Shown: positions 1 through 8,678, counted from the first letter of the stretch. The stretch: 64,000 nt of DNA from an uncultured delta proteobacterium (GCA_903875445.1 CAIQWD010000085.1:1-64000), one strand, 5' to 3'. A program made the numbers and translations. Notes: generated by a model not told the origin, from the letters alone.

Positions 1-2
1 CC

Positions 3-182
3 GAGCACGGTGCCTATATCGGTGACCTGTTCATGAGTATCATCCACACCTGTGCTCTCGCCAAGATCAATCCCTTCGATTATCTCACGGCTCTGCAGAA
101 AAACACCTCAGCTCTGTTTGCCAATCCGTCTCGTTGGCTGCCCTGGAATTATAAGGAAAACTTCACATCTCCCGCTTGTTGA
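3..182 (+). pseudogene. IS66-family transposase, C-terminal remnant
   Basis: An open frame entering from the left edge gives 59 residues and a stop at 180-182. It contains GDLFMSIIHTC, NPFDYLTALQ and the ending WLPWNYKE, which match the C-terminal segment of IS66-type transposases (the part after the DDE catalytic core). Only the tail is inside the window, so whether the element is complete to the left cannot be judged. I see no recognisable IS66 terminal inverted repeat just downstream, which suggests an old or truncated copy. Family assignment rests on motif recognition. Confidence 0.75.
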
Positions 183-399
183 GCGAGATCCAGCACCAAC
201 TCCCCCACCGGACTTTACCAGCTATTGTACCTTCATGATAGGCAGGCTTGCCGAAAGGACACGAATAATCGTAACTGAAATAGTGTTTGTAAAAGTCTCG
301 AAGAGTAGCGGTCGCATCTTTTGGCTCTGCCAACACGGTAGAACTGAAGAAGGAGCATAAAGCTATGATTAAAATTGCCGGTATTTTTGTATTAAGCAT
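163..399 (-). CDS. Small exported protein, probably truncated at its 3' end
   Basis: This encodes 78 residues. The N-terminus is a good Sec signal peptide: a short charged start, a hydrophobic core and a VLA-E cleavage site near residue 24. The mature part is only about 54 residues, begins with KDATATLRDFYKHYF and has two Cys. I do not recognise a family. Its 3' end overlaps the IS66 remnant tail on the opposite strand, so the protein may have been cut short when the element arrived. There is no clear ribosome binding site before the ATG at 399. It follows a long imperfect palindrome (412-505) as the third minus-strand gene of the accessory strip. Confidence 0.45.
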   Translation of the reverse strand: MLNTKIPAILIIALCSFFSSTVLAEPKDATATLRDFYKHYFSYDYSCPFGKPAYHEGTIAGKVRWGSWCWISLNKREM

Positions 400-411
400 G
401 GGGTTATTCTA

Positions 412-505
412 CGCATTAGAACTTATGGTAAGCGGCTGCGGCCACCAACCTGCCCTTGAAAATTCAAGCCCGTTCCCGCCGTCCGCTTTAACCAATTGGT
501 TAGCG
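412..505. repeat. Long imperfect palindrome, attC-like (site B)
   Basis: Arms at about 412-442 and 476-505 pair imperfectly. They share the CGC end, GGT and AAGCGG/CCGCTT blocks, with bulged bases between. An inner palindrome (CTTGAA-AA-TTCAAG, 455-468) lies in the loop, and GGTTAGCG is at the outer right end. Nested stems with bulges over about 94 bp, lying between two small genes, are what integron attC sites look like, but the core sequences do not fit the R'/R'' consensus exactly. It could also be a terminator-like structure or another palindromic repeat. Confidence 0.35.
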
Positions 506-511
506 ATTGGA

Positions 512-1021
512 CTAGTTGGATTTGCTTCTGTTAGCCGTAATATCAATCCCTCTATCATTTGGCCTCCAATCCTGATACATAGAATCAAGGGCGTACCAGA
601 TTTGGTGAATTTTTTCCGCTATTTTTCTTCCCGTACGGTTTGTGATGCGCTTCATAGTTGCCTCCAGTCTTGCCGGGGGCTCAAACGGAACTGTCCGATG
701 TAGCTTCTCCCAGTTTGCACGTTGGTTGGAATACAATTCTTCAAATTTGACTATTTCTTTACGAACCCATAGCCACTCGCCATGATGCTCTTTTGGCAGG
801 TGCTCCTCAAAGATTGGATACAGTGGGCCATTAAATACAACCAACAACCTCGAACGAACATCCCCGCCACCTACTGCAAGACAGTATATAGCCTCAGAAA
901 ATTTCTGGTGTGCATAAAAATATGGAAACATACTCTGCCTTTTGATTCGTGAAGTTAACAAATAACGTCGATGAGTAACCTTGGGTAAAACCAAACGAAA
1001 CCTCACTTTGCTAGAAAACAT
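512..1021 (-). CDS. Hypothetical protein, 169 aa
   Basis: This open frame of 169 codons has an ATG at 1021 and no strong Shine-Dalgarno. The protein is basic at both ends, has no signal peptide or membrane segment, and is rich in aromatic residues (GEWLWVRKEIVKFEELYSNQ in the middle, followed by a helical, charged C-terminal half). I do not recognise the family. It sits between two attC-like palindromes (sites A and B) and points the same way as the HNH gene upstream, as a cassette gene would. The coding assignment rests on length and on its fit between the palindromes. Confidence 0.5.
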   Translation of the reverse strand: MFSSKVRFRLVLPKVTHRRYLLTSRIKRQSMFPYFYAHQKFSEAIYCLAVGGGDVRSRLLVVFNGPLYPIFEEHLPKEHHGEWLWVRKEIVKFEELYSNQRANWEKLHRTVPFEPPARLEATMKRITNRTGRKIAEKIHQIWYALDSMYQDWRPNDRGIDITANRSKSN

Positions 1022-1044
1022 TGCTCTATGTGATAGTTAACGTT

Positions 1045-1141
1045 GTTAGCTAACGCCTATTTTAACCTGCAGCACCAATTATATGACAGGAAAAGCAACC
1101 GCGCTGCTCGCGGTCAGGCTGAAAATTTTGTTCGGCTATTT
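1045..1141. repeat. Imperfect palindrome, attC-like (site A)
   Basis: The left end is the perfect palindrome GTTAGCTAAC (1045-1054), followed by GCCTATTTTAACCTGCAGC. The right arm (about 1115-1137) reads CAGGCTGAAAATTTTGTTCGGCT in pieces; its complement matches the left arm with bulges (AGC, AAC, ATTTT, CCTG blocks). On the minus strand this puts a GCGTTAGC-type core about 95 bp after a GCCGAAC core that overlaps the end of the HNH gene. That spacing and layout are typical of integron attC sites, though both cores deviate from consensus. Confidence 0.35.
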
Positions 1142-1887
1142 TTCTTTATAGATTTTCTTATTGTCTCAATATCAATAGGAGGATTTCTCCTATGAATAAC
1201 AGCATGACAGTTAGGGCAAACAGGAATTAAATCGGCTAACGGATCAACTTGATAACCTTCGCCAATTTGAGCCAAAGGGGTTAAATGATGAATATGAATA
1301 ATGCCTTCACCAAGACTTCCATAAGTGTTTTCAAAATCAAATTCACATAGTTGGCAAATACAGCCATAATGGGCAATGCAAATTTTTCTAGCTGTAGCAT
1401 TTCGTTCGTATACATTAACAGATATGGTCTTTGATGCCCCTTCAACCAACGGAATGAGAGATTGTGGTATTTCCTCCGGAAGATGACTCTCATTTTCCAG
1501 TTTCTTTTCTTCTTTTTTCTTTTCTGACAGTGGGTATGCGTTTGTAATAAGAAGATTAGCGACCGCAGGCAGTAACTCTATGTTCTTTATCTCTATAAAA
1601 TATGGGAATTCTTTATCCCATCCCTTTTCTACTTTGGGGCGCACATGAACAGAAAGTTGTTTCTGAAGGGCAGGTGCAACCGAAACGTCCCCCCTGAAGT
1701 AGACCCGAATAAAGCCCCCGACCGATCTATGATAAACATACGCGAATCTATTTTTGCCGGGCACATAAAGCGCACAAGTATCTTTCGACTCGCTTCGGAC
1801 TACATCTGGCAAAAAATGTTGTAGCTCTTCGACAAGCCTATGGCATAAATGTTGTGATTCTTTGCTGGCATTATTATGACTTGGCAT
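1114..1887 (-). CDS. HNH endonuclease domain protein
   Basis: This is 257 aa starting at ATG 1887. The C-terminal third is an HNH nuclease domain. The zinc Cys pairs are CQLC (about residues 178-181) and CPNC (about 223-226). Between them lies IHIHHLTPLAQIGEGY with the catalytic His pair, followed by DLIPVCPNCHAVIH, the standard McrA-like ending. The N-terminal 110 residues look like a separate folded domain of unknown role, joined by a Lys/Glu-rich linker (about 118-135). Such proteins are often restriction enzymes of modified DNA, but no methylase or partner is visible. It stands alone between attC-like palindromes, so it may be a cassette-borne defence or selfish gene. The nuclease domain is sure; the biological role is not. 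Confidence 0.8.
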   Translation of the reverse strand: MPSHNNASKESQHLCHRLVEELQHFLPDVVRSESKDTCALYVPGKNRFAYVYHRSVGGFIRVYFRGDVSVAPALQKQLSVHVRPKVEKGWDKEFPYFIEIKNIELLPAVANLLITNAYPLSEKKKEEKKLENESHLPEEIPQSLIPLVEGASKTISVNVYERNATARKICIAHYGCICQLCEFDFENTYGSLGEGIIHIHHLTPLAQIGEGYQVDPLADLIPVCPNCHAVIHRRNPPIDIETIRKSIKKNSRTKFSA

Positions 1888-2394
1888 TTTTTATCTCAGC
1901 CAAACAAGTTACTCTCTAGTTTTTCAGCTATCTCCAACCACTCACAAGTCTTGGCAGACCAAAGTGGCCGTTAGCAGACTGTATCTAACTGGTTACCCGC
2001 ATATTTAAGGGATATCTTGAAGCCTGCTACCATCCCATGATCAATTTGCCAACATATCTTGCAGCTCATTACACTCATTTTCTTACAGCGAGTAGCAGAA
2101 CCGAGTCAACATCGTTTCTATCTGAAATGGTAACGCTATTATTATGATTTCTGCACTAAATATTCATATAAATGGAGTGAAACCGATGTCCTTTCAGCTT
2201 TTTTGATAATTCTTCAAAAAATTCCGGCAGCCCTTGATGCTGGAATAGGCAAGAAGGTGTCCCGTATTTAAAGGAGTTTATCTCTTGTCCGGAAATGGTA
2301 ATATTAAAACGTAAGCAGTCGATAACGAAATATTACTATTTGTTCCTTGCAGGTGCTGGTAACGACATCCGGCAAGGCAAGAGGAGTGGGGTAT
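1888..2394. other. Intergenic stretch without a recognised gene
   Basis: About 500 bp between the divergent HNH gene and the ribbon-helix-helix gene. The left 100 bp contain attC-like site C. From about 2000 to 2300 I see only short open frames. One is a six-codon frame at 2185 preceded by a fair ribosome binding site (GGAG), perhaps the remnant of a broken gene. The composition is AT-richer than the downstream core genes. Confidence 0.5.
1930..1995. repeat. Short palindrome cluster with GTTAG/CTAAC cores (site C)
   Basis: AACCACT (1936-1942) can pair with AGTGGCCGTT (1963-1972), and GTCT/AGAC (1948-1959) forms an inner stem. Immediately beyond, GTTAG (1970-1974) and CTAAC (1985-1989) form an inverted pair; on the minus strand the latter reads GTTAGAT, a perfect fit to the GTTRRRY integron core. 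It lies just upstream of the HNH gene start. This is the third such structure in 1.6 kb. Confidence 0.3.
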
Positions 2395-2982
2395 ATGGAC
2401 GAGAAAACGACACCTTTTTTTCATTTACAATATTCCGAGGAGACCACCGCCGATCTGCGTGGCAGGCAGTCGGTGCGGACGACCTTCAAGCTGTCGGAAA
2501 GATCTATCGATGCCCTCAGTATTCTTGCCGGCCAGCTTGGCATAAAACAAAAATCGCTTTTTGATCATCTGATTGAGGATACCCAGGCTTTGCGGATGAT
2601 CGCCAGCGAATTTGCCAATGTCGGTCAGGCCGCCCAGCGGGTGGCAAAAACCTATGTGATATCCAGGAAGACCCTGGAAAACCTGGAAAGGGTTTCGGAG
2701 CAGTACAATACCCCGCGCGATGCCTTGGTTGAGTATTCGATCGAACGGATTTTGCCCCTCTTGGTCCGGGAAAAGGAAAAACACAGCAAGCGGAAAATGT
2801 TGGTGGAAGAACTCCAGGAATATCTGCACCAGGGCACGGCACTCCTGGCTCAGGCGGAAAACGACCTTGGTCGGGACGACCCGGTGTTTCTCGAAATCCT
2901 CGCCATGATACGGTCGGTAAACACCTGCTGCCACGAGCTTGAGCAGTGTGTGCTGCGCGGCAATAAGATCGAGAATTTTTAA
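2395..2982 (+). CDS. Tandem ribbon-helix-helix-like protein, putative regulator
   Basis: The start is set at ATG 2395 because GAGGAG lies 8-14 bases upstream; a longer frame exists but has no such site. The product is about 195 aa. Residues around 25-60 (SVRTTFKLSERSIDALSIL then a helix) look like a ribbon-helix-helix DNA-binding motif. A second, similar pattern follows about 55 residues later (AKTYVISRKTLENLERVSEQ). The C-terminal part is helical and charged, probably a coiled coil. It has no membrane segment. It lies 170 bp upstream of the fatty acid isomerase in the same direction, so it may control that gene. Function is inferred only from the secondary-structure pattern. Confidence 0.6.
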   Translation: MDEKTTPFFHLQYSEETTADLRGRQSVRTTFKLSERSIDALSILAGQLGIKQKSLFDHLIEDTQALRMIASEFANVGQAAQRVAKTYVISRKTLENLERVSEQYNTPRDALVEYSIERILPLLVREKEKHSKRKMLVEELQEYLHQGTALLAQAENDLGRDDPVFLEILAMIRSVNTCCHELEQCVLRGNKIENF

Positions 2983-3152
2983 TCCCATTATCGGAGTTGG
3001 TAGAGTTTCTTGATACCCTGCCGGTTTTGGTAAAGAACTGAAATAGTCTTGCAAAAGATTCAGTAAAATGATAGGTGATAGTTCAGTAGTTTGTGTGGTT
3101 GAGGGTCTTTTCCGCCTTCTTTTCATTGCACCGCTCACTTTTGGAGGGATGT

Positions 3153-5591
3153 ATGAATTATCCGCGCCTATCATTGTTGTTCCTGCTTCTCCTCGCCGGT
3201 TGTATCACCAACACCCTGCCGCCTGTTACCTTCACTGCACCTCAAGAGAAAATCGATTATCAGACCGAGGTGCAACCGATCCTGGTTAAGCGCTGCGTCG
3301 TCTGCCACAGCTGTTACAATTCTCCCTGCCAGCTGAAACTCGATTCCTTTGAAGGCCTTGAACGTGGTGCCAGCAAGCAGGCGGTTTACAACGCCAACCG
3401 CTTGCAAACCATGGAGCCGACACGGTTGTTTATGGATGCCCACAGTGTTTCCGAATGGCGCAGTAAAGGATTTCATGGCGTGACTAACAACACGGCGGGG
3501 TGTGGGCAGAACAATTCCATACTCCTTACGCTTCTCGAACACAAAAAAAATAATGGAATAAAAGATGGTGATGCTTTCAAACCGGAAGAGGATGTATGGA
3601 CCTGTGCCAATTCAGAAAGTGAACTTGGCGAGTATCTCAGCAAACACCCAAACCGGGGAATGCCCTATGGATTCCCGCCGCTGAAACCGGATGAATTTGA
3701 CAAAATTGCCGGCTGGCTGGCCCAAGGCGCTGCCGGACCGGAAGGAGTTGAAAAGGCGGTTCTCATGCAGATCCCCCCGGAGGATCAGGAAAAGATCGAG
3801 CAATGGGAAAACTTCTTTAATAAGACCGATGCCAAACACGCGATGACCGCCAGGTATCTCTATGAACATCTCTTTCTTGCGCACATCAAGTTTTCCACCA
3901 AGTCGAATATTTTTTATGAATTGGTCCGCTCCCGCACTCCGTCCGGGGCACCGGTAAAGGTAATCGCCACCACCCTTCCCTATGACGATCCGGGGGAAAA
4001 GCAATTTTATTATAGGTTCCGAAAAATCCATTCAACCATCGTCCATAAGACGCATATGGTCTTTGAACTTTCGGACCAGCAGTATCAGAGATTTCACGAT
4101 TTGTTCATCACGCCGAAGTGGCTGCTTCCGGAAGAACGTATCGGCTATGATCCTAAAATCAGCGCTAATCCTTTCAAGGCCTTCGAGCAGATTCCGACTC
4201 GTTCGCGTTACCAGTTTCTCCTCGATAATATCCACTATATTATCATGACCTTCATCCGCGGGCCGGTATGCAAAGGACAGGTTGCTCTCGATGTTGTGCA
4301 GGATCATTTCTGGGTGGTATTTCTTGATCCGGAGTATGATCTGAGCGTACAGAATCCGGGGTTTTTGCGGACCTATGGTGAGTTACTGGAAATGCCTCTC
4401 ATGAAGGAAAATTTCTTTGGTTTATTTTTAGCGACCATCAAGCGAGAGTATCGCAAAAAATCGACGGAATTTGCCCAAAAAAGGCAGGAGTACTACGCAG
4501 CCCATTATCGGTATCAGGAACCGGGTGCGTGTGCAATCTGGCCAGGCAGGACACCCAAGGAGGCAACCTGTGCAGTTAAGCCCGAGAGGAAAGACTGGCG
4601 CGAGGGCAAAAGTAAGGACAGCCCGCTCCTGACCGTGTTCCGCCATTTTGACAGCGCTTCCGTTGAGGCAGGGCCACAGGGAAACCTGCCCGACACCATT
4701 TGGGTGATGGACTATCCCCTGGTCGAGCGCATCTATTACTCGCTGGTAGCCGGGTTCAACGTCTTTGGGCATAAGATGCATCAGGGTTCCATTCGCGTCT
4801 ATATGGATGAGTTACGCCAGGAGGGAGAGACATATTTCATCGATTTTATGCCGAAAAATCGTCGCTATGCAATGATGAAGGAGTGGTATGGGGGGATGGA
4901 TCTGGAGCAGGTGAGTATCAATTATTCCATGTCGGATCTGGAGGCCGGCTTTGTCTTTACAACCGGTGAGCCGAAAAGGGAATTCGTTGAATACCTGGTG
5001 GACGAACACTTTAGCCCGGAGACGGGGATGCACTTTGATCGGAATTATCTCCGGGCCGGCGAGGAGTATCCGGAGTTGCTTGCCAAATATTCTAATATAG
5101 AGGAATATTACAAAGGATTCCAGGCTGTTTCGAAACCCGGAACGGCTTTCTTAAGAAAGGTTGCCGATCACAACGCCAACCTTGCTTATTTACGCATCAT
5201 AAAGGGTGCAGAAAAATCCGATAAGGATCTTTTTTTCTCGGTGGTTGTCAATCGTTGGCATGACGATGTCACCACCCTTTATGAAGAGGATTTGCGTTTA
5301 CGGCCGGAATTGGACAGTGCGGCATTTATCGAAGGTTTTATCGGCTCCTATCCCAACTATTTTTTTGAGGTACATGAAAGCGAACTTCCAGAGTTTTTCA
5401 CGATGCTCAAGACCTACGACGGTTCTAAGGAATCCCTGGCCTTACTCGATAAATTCGGGGTGAATCGAGCGAAAAAGGAGTTCTGGACGGAATATGACGA
5501 GTTCCAGGATAAGTTTAATAAATCGGACCCGGTGCAGGCAGGGATTTTTGATCTGAATCGCTACTACTATCGGGCGATGCTTGATAAATAA
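3153..5591 (+). CDS. cti: Fatty acid cis/trans isomerase (Cti), lipoprotein form
   Basis: Cti converts cis-unsaturated acyl chains of membrane phospholipids to trans, stiffening the membrane under solvent or heat stress; it acts in the periplasm and carries heme. The start is ATG 3153 with GGAGGG five bases upstream, giving 812 aa. The first 17 residues form a lipoprotein signal ending LLAGC. A heme c motif CVVCH lies at residues 48-52, followed by the Cys-rich CYNSPCQLKLDSFEGL stretch usual in the family. The length is slightly above the Pseudomonas and Vibrio enzymes (about 760-780). The lipobox suggests anchoring to a membrane, whereas classic Cti is soluble periplasmic. The preceding ribbon-helix-helix gene could regulate it. 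Family assignment is firm from motifs and overall layout. Confidence 0.85.
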   Translation: MNYPRLSLLFLLLLAGCITNTLPPVTFTAPQEKIDYQTEVQPILVKRCVVCHSCYNSPCQLKLDSFEGLERGASKQAVYNANRLQTMEPTRLFMDAHSVSEWRSKGFHGVTNNTAGCGQNNSILLTLLEHKKNNGIKDGDAFKPEEDVWTCANSESELGEYLSKHPNRGMPYGFPPLKPDEFDKIAGWLAQGAAGPEGVEKAVLMQIPPEDQEKIEQWENFFNKTDAKHAMTARYLYEHLFLAHIKFSTKSNIFYELVRSRTPSGAPVKVIATTLPYDDPGEKQFYYRFRKIHSTIVHKTHMVFELSDQQYQRFHDLFITPKWLLPEERIGYDPKISANPFKAFEQIPTRSRYQFLLDNIHYIIMTFIRGPVCKGQVALDVVQDHFWVVFLDPEYDLSVQNPGFLRTYGELLEMPLMKENFFGLFLATIKREYRKKSTEFAQKRQEYYAAHYRYQEPGACAIWPGRTPKEATCAVKPERKDWREGKSKDSPLLTVFRHFDSASVEAGPQGNLPDTIWVMDYPLVERIYYSLVAGFNVFGHKMHQGSIRVYMDELRQEGETYFIDFMPKNRRYAMMKEWYGGMDLEQVSINYSMSDLEAGFVFTTGEPKREFVEYLVDEHFSPETGMHFDRNYLRAGEEYPELLAKYSNIEEYYKGFQAVSKPGTAFLRKVADHNANLAYLRIIKGAEKSDKDLFFSVVVNRWHDDVTTLYEEDLRLRPELDSAAFIEGFIGSYPNYFFEVHESELPEFFTMLKTYDGSKESLALLDKFGVNRAKKEFWTEYDEFQDKFNKSDPVQAGIFDLNRYYYRAMLDK

Positions 5592-5628
5592 AACCCGATC
5601 TGCGGTTGGGAGGATTGACCGGGCTGAG

Positions 5629-5641
5629 GTCCCGCCGGGAC
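5629..5641. terminator. Short perfect inverted repeat between convergent genes
   Basis: GTCCCG-C-CGGGAC, flanked by GAG/CTC, lies in the 53-bp gap between the convergent cti and the GGDEF gene. There is no T-run on either side, so it is only a possible bidirectional terminator. Confidence 0.3.
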
Positions 5642-5644
5642 AGC

Positions 5645-7555
5645 TCAACTAACCGGAGGCGGAGCGGGGAAAGGTGTTGTTACCAGTTCGACACGATTTC
5701 GGCCGCCCGCCTTGGCCTGGTAGAGCGCCTCATCGGCTTTTTTGATCAATTCTCCGGCATTGTGAAAATCAGGGCACCAGCTGGCGACTCCGATGCTGAC
5801 GGTAAGGCGAATTTTCAGGTTGTCGGAGATACGGATGTCATGGTTTTCCACGGTTCTGCGCAGCCGTTCGGCAAGTTGACAGGTGTCGGCGGTGCCGCTT
5901 CTCGCGCTGATTACCAGGAATTCCTCACCTCCCCATCTGCTGACCATGTCGTAACTTCGGGCCTTTTCCTCAAGAAGTCTGGTTATTTGCCTGAGCACCG
6001 AGTCGCCGCTATCATGACCGTAGGTGTCATTGATCTGTTTAAAATGATCAATGTCGATCATCAGGCAGGACAGGGGTTCGCCGTAACGCTGCACCTCGGC
6101 AACGAGATTTTTCAGCCTCTGCAGAGCACTTCGACGATTGGGCAATCCGGTGAGAAAGTCGGTCATTGCCATATTCTGCAGCTTCCGATTGGTGGAGGCC
6201 AGTTTGGCGGCATAGCGGCGGATCACCTCACGGTCATTGGAGATAGTTTGTTGCGAGCGGATGAGCCGTTCGCCGCTGGAGATTCGCGCCTGGAGTACCT
6301 TGGCGGTGAAGGGCTTAATGATATAATCGTCGGCCCCGGCGTCAAAGGCCTGGACCAGTTGATCATCCGACTCGTTAGCGGTCAGCATGATAATATACAT
6401 ATGCTGGGTGACGCCGGTTTTGCGGAGGATCTTACACAGGTCAATTCCGCTCAAGAGCGGCATCCGCCAGTCGGTTAGGAGCACCTGCGGGCGATGTTCC
6501 AAGGCCAGTTCCAACGCCTCCTTGCCGTCTTTGGCGAGCAGCAGGGTCCGCTGTTCGGCGCTGAGCATCTTCTCCAGGCAGAGCAGGGTTATCGGATCGT
6601 CATCGACGGCTAGAATTGTGAGGGGCTCCTGCTTGCCCGGCTCTACCGCAAGCGTTGCATCATCCATGGTTTTTATTTGGTGGTAATTCGGGCAATGCAA
6701 GGTTGAGACCTCGAAGAATTCGCTGGCGGTCTGCCAGGAGGCGACGACCTGGTCGAAAAAAGGAGCGAATTGTTCGACGGGAAGAGCCAACTCTTCCGCC
6801 TGCTGTTCCACTGTGAAAAAGGTGTCGGTCAGGGGCAGCTCAAAGAGGCAAATTTTGGCAATATGCTTGGCGAGAGTCAGAATCTTGCGAATTTTTGCGG
6901 CGGTCTGGCACAAAGGTTTGCCGTCGGCCGGATCGGCAGGCACCTGCAGCGCCCGGATAAGAGGTTTGGGGAAGTGCCAGGAGTCTAGCAGGCCGCAGGT
7001 GAGCTCGGTTGTCGTCAGCCCGAAAAGCTGCATTTCCTTGTGCTCGGCCTTCTCAGGGTGGAGGTTTTTGAGCAGTAGGTTGCCGTACTCTTCCGGAAAG
7101 GCGGTGGCCAGAGCCAAGTCGCCGATGGCGCTGAGAATGCCGTAGGTTAAGAAGAGTTGCGCATCGTTACGATGCTGAATCGCCAGCGCCCGAGCGGCGG
7201 CACCCCGGGCCAGGGATTTTTGCCAAAATCGCTGATAGTCAAAATGCGAACACTTGCCGTAGCGGTATTGGCTGAGGAGAGAGAAGATTATCGCCATATT
7301 GGCCACGGATTCCGGGCCAAGGGTGGTCAAGACCAGGGCGACCGGGTCGCCCCCGGCGGTGCTGCCGACCAGCGGGCTATTGATGTAGCGGAGCAGATCA
7401 GCCGTAAATTGGGGGTTGCCGGTAAGGATCCGGGAACAGGTTTCCGGAGAATCCTGTTGGCCATAACATTGGGCAGTGAGATCCAGAGCGAACGCCGACG
7501 GTTGCGGCAGCGATTTTGTTTTGCAAATGAGAGTAAATGCCTGGTTTGTTTCCAT
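5645..7555 (-). CDS. HDOD - receiver - GGDEF diguanylate cyclase
   Basis: This is 636 aa. Residues about 1-290 form an HDOD domain (a non-enzymatic HD relative used in signalling). Residues about 320-440 are a response-regulator receiver (AVDDDPITLLCLEK, the phospho-acceptor Asp in LLTDWRMPLLSG, the conserved Lys in YIIKPF). Residues about 460-630 are a GGDEF domain with the active motif RWGGEEF. An RSYD sequence sits five residues before GGEEF, the position of the RxxD inhibitory site, so product feedback is likely. The enzyme would make cyclic di-GMP in response to phosphorylation of the receiver by an unlinked histidine kinase. No kinase or c-di-GMP effector is adjacent. The gene is convergent with cti. 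Confidence 0.85.
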   Translation of the reverse strand: METNQAFTLICKTKSLPQPSAFALDLTAQCYGQQDSPETCSRILTGNPQFTADLLRYINSPLVGSTAGGDPVALVLTTLGPESVANMAIIFSLLSQYRYGKCSHFDYQRFWQKSLARGAAARALAIQHRNDAQLFLTYGILSAIGDLALATAFPEEYGNLLLKNLHPEKAEHKEMQLFGLTTTELTCGLLDSWHFPKPLIRALQVPADPADGKPLCQTAAKIRKILTLAKHIAKICLFELPLTDTFFTVEQQAEELALPVEQFAPFFDQVVASWQTASEFFEVSTLHCPNYHQIKTMDDATLAVEPGKQEPLTILAVDDDPITLLCLEKMLSAEQRTLLLAKDGKEALELALEHRPQVLLTDWRMPLLSGIDLCKILRKTGVTQHMYIIMLTANESDDQLVQAFDAGADDYIIKPFTAKVLQARISSGERLIRSQQTISNDREVIRRYAAKLASTNRKLQNMAMTDFLTGLPNRRSALQRLKNLVAEVQRYGEPLSCLMIDIDHFKQINDTYGHDSGDSVLRQITRLLEEKARSYDMVSRWGGEEFLVISARSGTADTCQLAERLRRTVENHDIRISDNLKIRLTVSIGVASWCPDFHNAGELIKKADEALYQAKAGGRNRVELVTTPFPAPPPVS

Positions 7556-7851
7556 ATCCGTTCATTTTACTGGCTGTCGGCAGGAGCTGGTGGGGCACAT
7601 GATAATTTTCATTGTACCTGTAACTATAGCAGAAAACATCGGCTATTTGCCAAAAAACTTTACACTGCACCTACCTTCCGGGCTTAGCACAGCAGCAAGG
7701 TAGGCGCGAGGGGATCTTGATCGGGTGAAACCGGCAGCAAAGGGGAAGTAACCGTTTTCATCGGTGGTTCATCTGTTAACTTCAAATATTCAGAACAGTA
7801 TGGTATGATCGCGGTTTTGATTGGAAACCGGAATTTTACCGAGGAATCTGG

Positions 7852-8604
7852 ATGGGTATACAGGTCGAATTAAGTCAGTGGCTGGGGCAGGTGGCGGACA
7901 TCTTGCCGTTCGGATATGCCTTTGGCGCCGGAATGGTGTCGGCGGTTAATCCCTGCGGTTTTGCTTTGCTTCCGGTCTATCTGACGCTCTATCTGGGAGC
8001 GGATGATAGCCGGTTTCGCGATCAATCCCTGTTTCTCAGGCTGTTGAAGGCCTTTTGGATAGCCTTGGCGGTGGCCTCCGGTTTCGCCCTGCTTTTTGGC
8101 GTCGTTGGGGTTATTGTCTCGGCCGGAGGAACCTTTCTGATGGAGATAATGCCCTGGCTTACCGTTGTCGTCGGCTTAGCCTTGATGCTCCTAGGGGGCT
8201 GGATGCTCCTCGGCAATACCCTGTCGTTCCACTTTATCCTTAAGTTTGCCGGGAAAATCGGTGATCCGCGGGAAATGTCCGTTCTCGGTTTTTTTCTTTT
8301 CGGCGTAGCCTTCGGGGCGACTTCACTCGGTTGCACCTTGCCGATTTTTCTAATGGTTGTCGGCAGTTCGGTGACAGCCGGAGATTTTACCACGGGTTTT
8401 TTCCAGTTCCTCAGTTATATTCTTGGAATGGGCAGTGTCCTGCAGATCCTCACTCTCGGCATCGCCGTGGTGAAAGAAGGCGTTGTCGTCGGGGCTCTGC
8501 GGCGGGTCCTGCCCTATGTCCAAAAGGTCTCTGCCCTGCTGCTCCTTGGCGCCGGGGGATATATTATTTTTTTCTGGTTGTCCAGCGGCCTGCTCCTGGG
8601 ATAA
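7852..8604 (+). CDS. ccdA: CcdA-like thiol-disulfide transport membrane protein
   Basis: This is 250 aa, almost entirely hydrophobic, with six or seven membrane helices. The two conserved redox Cys of the CcdA/DsbD core are present in NPCGFALLP (about residue 36) and SLGCTLPIF (about residue 164). These proteins carry electrons from cytoplasmic thioredoxin across the membrane to periplasmic partners, usually for cytochrome c maturation, which fits an organism with DsrJ and other multiheme proteins. The ATG at 7852 has GAGG about eight bases upstream. It is followed after 74 bp by rarD. A periplasmic partner is not adjacent, though a TlpA-like protein is encoded at 32.5 kb. Confidence 0.82.
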   Translation: MGIQVELSQWLGQVADILPFGYAFGAGMVSAVNPCGFALLPVYLTLYLGADDSRFRDQSLFLRLLKAFWIALAVASGFALLFGVVGVIVSAGGTFLMEIMPWLTVVVGLALMLLGGWMLLGNTLSFHFILKFAGKIGDPREMSVLGFFLFGVAFGATSLGCTLPIFLMVVGSSVTAGDFTTGFFQFLSYILGMGSVLQILTLGIAVVKEGVVVGALRRVLPYVQKVSALLLLGAGGYIIFFWLSSGLLLG

Positions 8605-8678
8605 CTCTTCTTTTACACCCGGATCCGCCACCTTTGACCTCGGTTTGACGAGGCTTCCGGCTCCCGGCGGGAGGTTTG

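Noticed and set aside
365-703. Plus-strand frame of 112 codons starting MIKIAGIFVLSMG
   Set aside because: It has a hydrophobic start, but it lies antisense to the better-supported minus-strand genes and across the palindrome; there is no fitting product.
2425-3174. Minus-strand 249-codon frame opposite the ribbon-helix-helix gene
   Set aside because: It is antisense to a gene with a good start site and a plausible fold; the composition looks like a shadow frame.
7689-7760. Possible cyclic di-GMP riboswitch upstream of ccdA
   Set aside because: GGGTGAAACCGGCAGC-like bases recall riboswitch fragments, but the paired helices and core bases of the GEMM class are not there.
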